Positions 11,622-21,899 of a stretch of 64,000 nucleotides of DNA are shown here, piece after piece (the stretch's first letter is position 1; every line of letters begins with the position of its first letter). The stretch is from the NCBI RefSeq assembly GCF_000516985.1, contig NW_006917097.1, forward strand, positions 2,325,540 through 2,389,539, written 5' to 3'. The translations under genes and the position numbers were made by a program. The notes below the pieces were generated by a model that saw only the letters and a program-made list of their open reading frames with translations, did no database searches and was not told the origin of the DNA. Origin of the DNA: Pestalotiopsis fici W106-1. Taxonomy: Eukaryota; Ascomycota; Sordariomycetes; Amphisphaeriales; Sporocadaceae.

Positions 11622-11801
11622 ATTTGAAGAATAAGATTTATCGCTCAGGTGTACAAAAGTATTCTGATTCAGGTATTGCAATGTATTGGCAATGATTATA
11701 ATTATAGGTATTAGGGTTTACTTGTTCAAAATTGTGATATCCAAGCCCGTTTAAGGGTACGAAAACAAACCGCTACACGTTTCCCATTCATATATTCAGC
11801 T

Positions 11802-13785
11802 CTACCGTAAACGAAGCAATGAATTTCCCGGCAATGACATGGGAGCCAATGGCAAGTTGAGAATTTCGCTGTCATCAAACAGCTTTTCGAGAAAGTTGGC
11901 TCTGGTGGGGCTGCAGAACATGAACTTGAGAGTCGCCTTGTGCTTCTTTTCAAGCAGTATGCATATGAGATGGTCGACAATTTCCCATACGCTGCGCTCT
12001 TGGTTTTCCCTCGTGAAAGAAAGACCATCTAGAATGAGATAGACCCTCGCAGTTTCTGGCAGCTTCTTTACCAGATATCTGAATATTCTGAATATACTGT
12101 CAATATTGTCCCTTTCTAGCTTATCCAAGCATTTGCGGAGATCTGTCGGTTCAAAGTTGGGGAAATGGTGTACCAGTTGTAGGACCAAGTTTAGTGCTAT
12201 CCTCTCTGGCTTTGCTTCTTCATCTCGGTAAGGGTCTCGATGCTGGCTGCAAAAGAAACCCAAAGGTATGGTATTTATTCTTGTAAAATCAGGCTTTTCC
12301 TCGATCAGGCAGCGAATGAACGTAGCGTTGACCATAGTTGTTGACCAATCCACTATGTACAACATTAACGGTTAGTGACGCTCCTGTAAATGTGTTCCAA
12401 AGGCGCACGTTATTCTTCCCGGTTGTGCCTCCCAGTGTCTAGGCCAAAGCCTCTAGGACATTTGAATATCTCAAAAACCGGAGAATTTGTAGGAAGGACA
12501 CACAAAAATGAAGTAAACGCTTACTAGAGTCTCCTGATCGGGCGTTGACGAGCATCAACGAGTCTTCATGGACAGTTCTCCAGGCTGTTACTCGGCGATT
12601 TTCCTTGAATGCCCAGAGTCGATTGGCGTCGGGCCTTGACACGGTATTGGTGAAATACAGGCGGCGTAACTCATTCACATCTTTGATGATCAAGTTCGGA
12701 TCATACTCTAGCTCTCTCAAGAACTCTGCGGATGTGGTTATGGGGTGACTCGCAGCGGGCAACAAGGAATTGCTCGTATGCTTGATTGCCAAGCCTGGAA
12801 TCACTTGTTTTTAGTACACCTCGATTTATTCGGTGAGCTTTTACCGGCTTACTCTGCATATAATCACCAAGCAGTGATTTCACATTGTTGTGAATGAGAT
12901 TCTCAATGATATCGTAAGACGCCGTGTGCAGTTGCTGGATGTTGAGGTTGACGCATTCAAATTGGCGACCAATATTGGCGCCAAGCGCCAGCACCTCCTC
13001 TGCATTGTTACTTGATTTCTTCCACAAGACAAACGTTGCCCGCGACTTCAAATCCTTTGCCGCCAATTGGACTTCGGTGATGTGGTCATTGAGGTTGGCG
13101 GAAAGTGCAGAAGGATTGATCAGGCGTTTAGCACCCACAACTTATCCAAACCCAATGTTTCAGCACAAGTCTCACAAAGGTCACTGATTCAAGACCTACC
13201 AAACGCGTTCGTCGTATACCAGCGGAGAATATGATTGAGGGTTCGTAATACCTCGGTGTACAACTTTGCTGCGCGCTGGTGGATGTCGGCATCTTGGCCG
13301 ACCAATTCCAAGAACTCTACATGGTTGTTGAGGATGCGTGGCAATCTCTCCAAGGCTTTGTACACGGCCTCGCGGTGCACAGAGGTTTGCTCAAGCGCCG
13401 TACAAATCACGTTCAAGCCGCCGCAGAGCACGGAGCCGCCCATGTCGTCAGGAATGAGCGAGGTAAAGAGTTTGCCAGTTGCTGCATTCCGACAAAGGCC
13501 GCGGAATGCCTTGACCATCTTGCCCCTCATACCCGACAGCTCTTTCTCCTGAGTTGACACCTTTTCAATCGCGGAGCATGCTTGTTCCATTCTTGACTGT
13601 ACTGTGTTCCAGCCGGACGCATCTGCTTGTACAAGATCCATGGGAGGCAACTTGGACTTTTCGAGGAATCTGTTGGCAGTCTCCATGAATTCCTTCTGTG
13701 TAGCGAAATACTCCGAGTAGAATGTGTTGTAATCACTATTTGAGGTGTTAGAATACGGTGGTCTGAAAGGGGGTTCAATAATCAT
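11802..13785 (-). CDS. fungal STAND-like protein (DUF7708-type N-terminus, no canonical P-loop)
   Basis: Four exons on the minus strand, 13785-13200, 13140-12853, 12794-12525 and 12352-11802, give 564 residues. The introns are 59, 58 and 172 nt, and every junction keeps frame. The N-terminal third is helical (ALERLPRILNNHVEFLELVG, then a helix ending LNHILRWY). It resembles the N-terminal region of many fungal NLR/STAND-type proteins. The C-terminal half has a Walker-B-like strand (RVYLILDGLSF) and LGFFCSQH, as in related fungal proteins. The place where a P-loop would be expected (SLMLVNARSGDS, then the exon 3/4 junction) has no GxxxxGKS/T, so nucleotide binding is doubtful. No WD, ankyrin or TPR repeats follow, unlike classical fungal NLRs. 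It is divergently transcribed from the AAA+ gene at 14476. The third intron is the least certain. Confidence 0.55.
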
Positions 13786-14475
13786 TCATCTCATCTGAGT
13801 CCGCACTGTCTCTTCGGTGTCTCCAAGTCAAAGCATCGCCGTGGGCGCCATTGGCGGCGCGCATGTACTCGGCAATTTCACCGCAATCAGTCCTCGACGC
13901 CATGGGGTTCCCGACGAGATCCATTTTGAAAAGTCGTGATTTAAGTATTTCTCACCCGGATGTTGATTCAGATACCCCAGTGGCAGTAGACAACCATCTT
14001 CTTGTACCATTGAGCCAAATCCATATGTTGAGGAGGGCCATGCGACCCTTGGCGCCGTGGGATGCCCTTAGATGGCACTGCCACAAGTGTCCAGCCTAGA
14101 CTCCAGCAGCTGTTCAGGTCGATCCTGAAGATTATGCACAAAAACCTTGAAAGGGTATCACGTCGAAATTGGCGAACCAATGATCAGTGCACAACGCTGC
14201 ATATTTGTGCAAGGGTCTTATGTAGGACAACCACCTGTGCCGCAACTTTGCTTGAGGATGCCCAGTCACGACAGACCGGACCAGACCCAGGCAACAGGTA
14301 CCTAGCTACCTCATGAACACTGCCCAAGTCCACTTTCCAGTTACCTTTGCTTACATTATTTTTCCTCTTCAATAATGTATGCGTGCGTCTTAAACACAGG
14401 AAGCGTTTTACCTCTTTACCAATATTCAAACTTACTCTCGTGTTCCGAGAAAGGTCACCTCCGAGTATAATCATC
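13786..14475. other. divergent promoter between STAND-like and AAA+ genes
   Basis: This 690-bp spacer separates two start codons on opposite strands. It contains only short chance frames. Shared regulation of the two genes is possible but not shown by any motif I can name. Confidence 0.5.
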
Positions 14476-17400
14476 ATGGCTGGAGACTCAGCTGCGACGG
14501 CCTCGGAAGAGGATCCATCTCCATTCAACTTGCCTGCTCAAATGAAAAGCGCCGAGACCGCCGCACAAGATGCCTTGAAGAAAGCTGTTCAGAGCATCAA
14601 AGCCTTGAGGTCACTTTCCACCATCAACCTATCTGACGAGTTCTCCCAGCTGTCCCAGCTCATGGACGAGCTTTCCACGGGGGAGAAACCTCTACTACAA
14701 GGCACTTCATCAGAGCACTTCGAGGGACAAGAGTCTGCGGCCCAGCAGGCCGCTTCTGGCTCGGCTGACTCAAAGTCTAGCTTCTTGGAGTACGTACCAT
14801 TCCTGAATCGTACCATAGATTGTGTGTTCCTGAAACCAAGTCCCAATGTTTTTTAATTGACGCCTTTACCAGAGCTGAGAAAATGCGCCCCTGCATTGTT
14901 CAACGGCTTTCAATGGACGATTGGCGCAGACATTTACTTGACACACTAAGACCCGAAGATGGCAAAAAAGCAAAGGGAAAACACTTTTCTGCTGACAGAG
15001 AAAGTGATCGTGGAGCCCCTTCAATACAGGCCTTCTATCGCAACATTCCAAGTAGCTTGAGAAGAGCAGACGGAGGGTATTCTGAAGAAGATTTCAAAAT
15101 TGCCCACGCGAATGCACAAAACGTCGAGAAGCCACTGAGAGTATTGATCAACTCACCTTATCTTCTACAAGATTTGGAACAGATCACTGGCTTCGCACTG
15201 CCAATTTCTGCTTTTGAGTAAGTAACTAGCAATCAAAGGTAACCACAACATATAGAGTGGCACGAAGCTGATAATAGCATACAATCAGGATAATCCCGCC
15301 ATTCAAAGTAAGTTTCTCAGCATTCAAGCGTTACGATACTGGTGAACTGACCATATAAATAGTTATTGATACATCACTGGAAAGATATCATATCGACGTT
15401 GGAGAAACTCACACACAAGTATGATGAACTATGCCAGCGACTGAATACTTGCGTGCCTTCCGCAACAGAGATGCCCTGTTCAGATTCATCAACAGAACAA
15501 GCAGCTGGTCTGACACTACAAAGCCCATCAGCAATGTCCATCTCGGTGGAGGTCAGAGAAGTGAGCCCAACAGAGAATGACAAACAATCGAGCAGCAATG
15601 AGGAACATACAGTACGAAAAACACTTCCTGAGATGACGAATGAAAAGACCATCCTTGAAATTCGTATTTCAAACCTTCGGTGTCTCTGCGATTTCATTCA
15701 GGCAGATTTGGGCCATCTCGTCGGGTTGAAGATAAAGATACAAGAAGGCTCGGTGGAGAAAGTACTCTTTGAAGAGGTGTATCATCTTTATAACCCAGGC
15801 GACCTCATCGTTGGTCGAGAGGAAGATGTTGATCTGCTCTACCAAGTTTACGCCGTTACAGGCGGCCGAAGACGATTGTACAAAGCGGCTCTTTCGACTG
15901 CTTACAAACCACCAGGTGAAGAATTGGAGGCTGACGACTCACCAAGAGCCGGCGTGGGGACTTACACAGATGTAGTCATTGATTGTCTTCTGCTACACTG
16001 GGACGGCGTGAGGATTGGCCCTCAACGTATCACCTATCGCATCCCGCATTTTACAGGCGAGAAAAACATTGTCGATCTCGACTACTTTCCAGCTCACTTT
16101 TGTAAGGATAGTCAAGAGCTCTGTGAGCGGTTGCTGGTACGAGGGAAGAAAGTGACCAAATGCTATGGCCACCAGAAATATGACGCTCAGACCGCCACGG
16201 CCAGATTACAACAGACTGTATTGAGTAATTACGCACACCAGCGAGGAGCCCCGCTTTCGCAAGTGCGGTACGACATTCCGGATTACGACGACAAAGTAGG
16301 AGCTCCTGGGCGCGATCTGGATAGCGATGTTTACGTGGACAGCAAAACATTCTGTCAGTCGTTCTCGCCATTTAGGAACGAGTCGTTCCGTCTTGGGCGG
16401 ACTCGGCCGTCCACACGAGAGGTGACCGAAGGGTACGAGTTTGCAAGTGACTCTGATATAAACGTGGTCGCGGATCATGACGTGGATGTGGCTCGCTCAG
16501 AAAATTTCTTGTCACGGAATTTTCACCTCACCCATCCCCAGCGACTGGAGGACTTGGAAGGGAAAGAGGAGTGTCTTATGCTATTATCCGAGTGCGTACC
16601 GGCTTTTGACTTTCGTCAGCGAAAATGGGGTTAGTGTGATTACCTTGTCGGATTATATGCCTCTTTTGCGCATCGCTGACAATTTTCAAACTAGATTGGG
16701 TAAGTGTGGACAAGCTGGAAAAGATTGACAAGACACAGGACGCTAGACGACGTGCCTGGCAAGATCTGGTTATAGAAGAAGGCTATAGCCAATTGCTGCT
16801 ATCGCTTGTTGACAATCATACGTCGGCATACGATCACAAGAAGAAGAAGAATGCTTCGGGTTACAGCGTTCCAACCTCCCAAGTTGACTTGATCAAGGGA
16901 AAGGGCCGTGGTCTGATTCTGCTTCTCCATGGTCCACCCGGCACTGGCAAGACCTCGACGGCTGAAGCGATTGCTGCTTATACCGGGAAACCACTATATG
17001 CCATCACATGTGGTGACATTGGTGTCCATGTAGGAGAGGTTGAGAAAAACCTTCGAGAGCATACAGAGCAGGCGACAAAATGGGATTGCGTACTGCTTCT
17101 CGATGAAGCAGATGTCTTCCTGGCGAGAAGGACATGGTCTGATATGGATCGTAATGCAGTCATTTCTGGTCAGTATCGTCATCTCTGGCACACAGCTCGT
17201 GGAACTAATTGGTCTTTTAGTATTCTTGAGACATCTTGAGTACTATAGTGGCATCTTATTTCTTACCACCAACATTGTGGGAATTATTGATGAGGCCTTC
17301 AAGTCGCGCATACATGTCGCTCTTCGATACGACGCCATAGATGCCGTCTCAACGAAGAGGATTTGGAATAACCTTTTGGATCGAATCGCCATGGACAATG

Positions 17401-17987
17401 AGACCTCAGACGTCAAGATTGATTTCAAGAAGGACAAATTGCTCAAGTTTGCAGTATCCCACTACAAGAAGTACTCCAGCGACGGAACCACCTGGAACGC
17501 ACGCCAAATCCGCAACGCATTCTCAACAGCCATAGCCATGGGGCAGTACGATAGAATGGAGCGAATCCGGAGGGCAGGCCTGACACCAGAGCAAGTGGTC
17601 GCATCAGGAAACCAAGGTCTCATGACTATCAAGTTATCAAAAGGTAACTTTGAGAAGGTTGCGGATACCGCGACTGAATTTGAGGAGTACATCAATGCTG
17701 TCCGGGGTGATGATGTCAAGAACGCATTGGAAAACCAGCAACGAGACGACTACTTTACGCAACAGCTTGCACCGCAGCCGAGAAAGACCCGCGGGGCACC
17801 TGTCGCCTACTTTGATCCGGATTTCAAGTCTTCGAGAAGTAAAAGGCCACCAACCAAGCCTCTTGATTCGGATGAAGAGTCGGATATTCGTAAGGCGTCA
17901 AGTCATCAAGGCAAGTCCAGGCAACGTAGAGAAAGGGATTCTGACGACGAGGATGGTTCTGATTCCTCGGAAGGCTTGAGTGATTGA
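14476..17987 (+). CDS. AAA+ ATPase with fungal DUF7025-type N-terminal domain
   Basis: Six exons, 14476-14789, 14873-15217, 15289-15307, 15363-16629, 16695-17168 and 17221-17987, give 1061 residues. The third exon is only 19 nt. All splice phases agree. The AAA+ module has Walker A GPPGTGKT (728-735), Walker B VLLLDEAD (Asp ~785, Glu ~786), and sensor-1-like LFLTTN followed by DEAFKSRIHV. A lid region follows (WNARQIRNAFSTAIAM). Upstream, the block LYNPGDLIVGREED...VDCLLLHWDG is the DUF7025-type domain found in a large fungal AAA family, and LMLLSECVPAFDF...RKWDWV links the two. N- and C-termini are disordered, the latter with acidic SDEESD and SDDEDGSDSSEG tracts. Members are likely remodelling ATPases, but their targets are unknown. 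Intron 16630-16694 uses a GTTAGT donor. The obvious GTGCGT at 16592 breaks the frame and is not used. Confidence 0.82.
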
Positions 17988-19301
17988 GAAGATGGAGAAC
18001 TCAGTCAATTAATAATTAGGAGCTCTCATGTAGAAAGATATAATTGAAGTTGAAGAAAAAAATGCAGTGTGATTATACATAAAGATATAGCCAGTCAAGA
18101 TGCAAGAAATGAAATGATATACTATTTCAGCTCTAGGACCTCGCTGTCAATGGAAGTAGCTTTATCATGTTATTGTATAAAGCCCATGGCACAGGTGAAA
18201 GTATATTGTTTATTTCCGGATAGTTGGAAAGCTCGAAAAAGGGAAAGAAGAAGATGAAGAAGCTTTGCACCCGCATTTACAAGTGTTTTTCTTTTTTCTT
18301 ACTGCTGATATGTTCGGGATAATTATTATTGATTGATATGATTTCATACATTAGTTTGGTGGAAAAAGAAGCCGAGTCTAGGTCCTACACTAAAATAGAG
18401 CCCCCACCTTTTTACCACGCGCCTCTAGCTCTCATTAATCAGCGCTGCTGCATATGAACCCTCTCAAGTGAGTGCTGCTGCTGGACAGTTCCTACGTACC
18501 CCAAACTCTAGGCCCCCCCCNNNNNNNNNNNNNNNNNNNNNNNNNNNNNNNNNNNNNNNNNNNNNNNNNNNNNNNNNNNNNNNNNNNNNNNNNNNNNNNN
18601 NNNNNNNNNNNNNNNNNNNNATCAAAGCAGTGAGTGGATGGATATCCACTTTGACTCCCTTTTCCCGACGTCACAATTATTAGCTGTTTGGAACCTGAAA
18701 AGCCGACCGACCTTGGAAGTTCTGGCCGGGTTCCAATGCTCTCCCATTGATTTACCTTGTATCCCCCCAAATGCTACCTACCTTACCTACACAACCCGAG
18801 ACAAAGACGAACAAACGCTTCCCCCATTGACAGAAACGGACGCGAGTACCGATTTCAGCCCCCCTGCTGTGTGTGTTCAAGCGGCAGGCAAAAGCTTCAA
18901 TTCAATTGACCCAAGCAGGCTTTAAACTCTTTTTTTCTCCCTTGCCTGGCCAGGTTCTGTTGTTTTTTGCTTCTCTGGCCCGGCCACGAGTTGGGGCGTT
19001 TTTCGGCCTGCCAATCGGATACGCGCAGTTTCCAACAAGTCATCACCAGCTTATTCGGGAATTTCTTCTTGCGTCCAATTGCGGAAAAAAGAATAAGGTC
19101 GGCAAGCAAAGCAAGACAAGCAAGCCGAGCAAGCAGCAGCCCGTTTATATCATCAGCCGCCAACCGGGCAGCCAGCTCATTGCAGTACCTGCACTGAGAA
19201 AAAAAAAAGTGTCAAATCAATCCCACCGCCGTTTCTCGCCGAATGATACAGCGCATATATAATAAGCAAAGATAGGCAGGCAAAGGCAGCAAGCATCAGA
19301 C
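17988..19301. other. intergenic region with assembly gap, promoter of TCO89-like gene
   Basis: The region holds the 3' end of the AAA+ gene, the N gap at 18521-18620 and then a pyrimidine-rich leader (19000-19300) with repeated aagcaaag/aagcaagc words. No coding evidence is visible. Sequence hidden by the gap cannot be judged. Confidence 0.5.
18521..18620. other. assembly gap, 100 N
   Basis: Exactly 100 undetermined bases are preceded by a run of eight C. A round 100 usually marks a scaffold join of unknown true length, so distances across this point should not be trusted. Confidence 0.99.
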
Positions 19302-21035
19302 ATGGCCAGGGATCGAGACAGCGACGCCGCAGCTCAGCCAGGCCAATCAAAACGTCCGCCGCTCAACCACCATGTCTCGCATGACAGCGACTCGCAGGTG
19401 TCCGACCATGCATCTCAACCGGCCCATCACCGCCCCAAGAAGCATCATCTCGTCGGCGGTGGGCGCTTGAGTTCCCGCGTGCCCTCGTCAAAGACCTTGC
19501 ACAAATCCCATCACGCCGCCTCCAATGTGAAACTGAACCATAACAACAACAACAATCATCACCAAAATCGCAACCAGCAGCAGCCCATTCTCTCTCCCGA
19601 ACAACCCGAGCGTCCCCCCATGCTCTCGGCCGCTCACCGTCGCACCACCTCGGACGTGAGGCTGACCCGCGACTCTTCCACCTCCAACCTCAAGAAGAAC
19701 GCTTCTCACACCAGCCTCAAGCGGAACAAATCCCACGTTGAAGTGGGCAAGAAGTCGAAGTCTACTGCCAACATCAAGCGCGTCGCTTCCCACAAGGACG
19801 TTACCAAGGATACAAACAAGTACAAGGGCACCAAGGGTTCCGTTCACTTCGACCTGGGCACTGACGGTCAGGATGACGAGTGGGTAGATGCTAGTGCCTC
19901 TGCCTCTCCCTATCTGTCGCGCCGTGGCTCTGTCGTTAGCAGCGGCCAGGGTTCAGCGAAGCCGCACGACGAAGACGGTTCGCGACCGCAAACCGCGCAG
20001 CCGACAACCAACAACTCCCCTTCAACCCAAGAAACCCCCGATCGCGAGCGGGTCCAGCACAAGGAATACTTGACTTCTCGCTTACTCCAGAGGACTCCGT
20101 CGCACGGCGCGCCGCCCAAGATGTCTTCCGAGACGGCCCAGGTGCCACCTCGACCCGTCTCCCCCAAGTCGCCCGCCAGTCACACCTCGTCTACACCATA
20201 TGATTCACCAAAGGTCGCTGGTGCTAGCATTGGCACGTCGGGCGACGAGCTGACTTCGCGCTTTGTGAGTGGTCCAGCTTCTGGATACAACCCAGACTCG
20301 GGGTCCTTCTTTACGCCCTCCAACACCATTACACGCGTGAAACGGCCACAGTCACTTAACAACTTGCATGAAGAGCGAAGGTCATCTACGGCAGACGATC
20401 GCGATGAAGAAGATGATGAGAGCGCACTGGCGCCCCGTGCAAGAAGGAGGTCCGGCTCCAAGGTTGCGCCGGCCGATACGTCCCGTACGCAACAGAAGCT
20501 GAACTTGCAGCGTGCCAGCTCCAGCATGGAACCAGCTCCAGCAGGAGGCGCAGGCCTGGGTGCTGTGGGCGCAAGTCCCCTACTCGGCGGAGCTGGTTAC
20601 GATAATCGCGACCCGCGTATAGGCAAGCTGATTGAGCGAACTGGACAGGAATACCTGGTTGTTCGGCGCTACCAGAATCCAGTTGCCAGGTCGATTACGC
20701 GGTTACAACAATTGCCCGGCGCCAACAAGCAACTACATATCCCCAAGCAGAATGGTGCGAATGGCTCTGTGCATGGTAAGAAAGCGCCAGAGGGTTCGGC
20801 AGCAAGGCATGGGCACAATTCAAACTTGGTGGACACACAAAGATCACGGCCAGGAACACCCAAGCGGAACACGTCAGTTCGACTTAATGGCGCCAACTCG
20901 AGCTATGAAACCGAAGGGATCCGGGGCGGCCTTAGCGGATCAAGCTATGTAGATGGCGGCGACGACGACGGGGTTGCAGCGCTGCTCAGGAATCTTTGGG
21001 ACAAAAATATGGATCTTTCTGCAAGTCAAGACTAG
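19302..21035 (+). CDS. TCO89-like TORC1 subunit
   Basis: A single exon of 577 residues starts at ATG 19302. The protein is almost wholly disordered and rich in Ser, His, Asn and Lys. It carries motifs I associate with the fungal TCO89 family: RTTSDVRLTR, NLKKNASHTSLKRNKSH, then DDEWVDASASASPYLSRRGS, and a C-terminal ALLRNLWDKNMDLSASQD. TCO89 is a fungus-specific TORC1 component at the vacuolar membrane that takes part in nutrient signalling and wall integrity. The frame ends at TAG 21033-21035 but the same frame stays open and coding-like for 72 more codons (to TGA at 21252). The true product may therefore be longer, through readthrough, an unseen splice, or a nonsense change or base error. 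Family assignment comes from memory of short motifs, without an alignment. Confidence 0.75.
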   Translation: MARDRDSDAAAQPGQSKRPPLNHHVSHDSDSQVSDHASQPAHHRPKKHHLVGGGRLSSRVPSSKTLHKSHHAASNVKLNHNNNNNHHQNRNQQQPILSPEQPERPPMLSAAHRRTTSDVRLTRDSSTSNLKKNASHTSLKRNKSHVEVGKKSKSTANIKRVASHKDVTKDTNKYKGTKGSVHFDLGTDGQDDEWVDASASASPYLSRRGSVVSSGQGSAKPHDEDGSRPQTAQPTTNNSPSTQETPDRERVQHKEYLTSRLLQRTPSHGAPPKMSSETAQVPPRPVSPKSPASHTSSTPYDSPKVAGASIGTSGDELTSRFVSGPASGYNPDSGSFFTPSNTITRVKRPQSLNNLHEERRSSTADDRDEEDDESALAPRARRRSGSKVAPADTSRTQQKLNLQRASSSMEPAPAGGAGLGAVGASPLLGGAGYDNRDPRIGKLIERTGQEYLVVRRYQNPVARSITRLQQLPGANKQLHIPKQNGANGSVHGKKAPEGSAARHGHNSNLVDTQRSRPGTPKRNTSVRLNGANSSYETEGIRGGLSGSSYVDGGDDDGVAALLRNLWDKNMDLSASQD

Positions 21036-21254
21036 GAGGAATACGACTTTATCGAAGAACATATCCGCGAAGAGGCCCAGCAGCAGGTGCTCGCGGGAGC
21101 CGGACTACAGCAGCAGCCTGTCCAGAAGTTTTCGGTCTCGCTGCCGGACACACAGCGACAGAAATCTGCTCGGCGCCCGGCGGTTCGGCGCGGCATGCCT
21201 AGATCGGATGCCCGGCATGGCCGCGCCGTGTCAATGGGAAATCGCAAACAGTGA
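21036..21254 (+). other. in-frame coding-like continuation after the TCO89 TAG stop
   Basis: Directly after TAG 21033-21035 the frame reads EEYDFIEEHIREEAQQQVLA and on for 72 codons before TGA at 21252-21254. It begins with an amphipathic acidic helix, then has Gln-rich and Arg-rich parts (KFSVSLPD, RRPAVRRGMPRSD). Third-position G/C stays high, as in the upstream gene. See the findings. Confidence 0.6.
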
Positions 21255-21745
21255 TGGTAGGAGTACTCTGGTACTGCATTGTCGCTTTGATAGGTGGAAT
21301 TTCTTGGTCTGCAACAAAAGCACGTGAAGGAGCAACATTTTGACCCCGATGCACAGACCTAGACGGTGGAATCATGCGGATTCGTCATTGGGTTGTAGTC
21401 ACCACCAAACGTGGCTCAACCATCAAAGAACAGTACAGCATTGCTTCTTCAGCGGATGGCGTTTTAGGGGGAGGTTGCTTTGACCGCAAGAATGGTCCCG
21501 GATATACAGAAAGGCGATTGCATTACATTTTTATGAGGGCGAATCGTGAAGAAGCTTTGGGCTTGACAGAGGTAGAGCTCCAGAGGTAGAGCTCGATTGC
21601 CGTTGGCACAATTACATGTTCTCATTTTCACACTATCCTCCTCAAGGCTGCTTCTCTTTTCCCATGTCCCGGCCTTCAATGGCAAAGAAATCGTCGAGTG
21701 GCTGACCTGAAACAAGCAATCTGTGGTGATGCTTGAGAGCAGGCT

Positions 21746-21763
21746 GGGCTGGGCTGGGTTGGG
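21746..21763 (+). repeat. GGGCT-type tandem tract (G-quadruplex-compatible)
   Basis: Four GGG runs are separated by 2-nt loops (GGGCTGGGCTGGGTTGGG), which fits the G3N1-7 quadruplex pattern on the plus strand. It lies in non-coding DNA about 490 bp past the extended end of the TCO89-like frame. Confidence 0.7.
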
Positions 21764-21825
21764 CTGAGCAGGCCGCTTGGGGACTCTTGCCTTTTTATAC
21801 CCGCATTGACCTTCAAGAACTTGAA

Positions 21826-21899
21826 TCGTACTTTTGTCAAAATTGCAAAAGTACGACAAGATTGAATTTGAACGATTTGAAAGTTGCAAAAGTACGACA
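21826..21899. repeat. inverted and direct copies of CAAAAGTACGA
   Basis: TCGTACTTTTG (21826-21836) is the exact reverse complement of CAAAAGTACGA at 21846-21856, with a 9-nt spacer. The longer word ttgcaaaagtacgaca is repeated directly at 21843-21858 and 21884-21899, 41 bp apart. Confidence 0.85.

Noticed and set aside
16592..16597. GTGCGT as donor of the fourth intron of the AAA+ gene
   Set aside because: It leaves two carried bases and cannot rejoin the DWVSVDKL frame at 16695; GTTAGT at 16630 fits phase and keeps the family's RKW segment.
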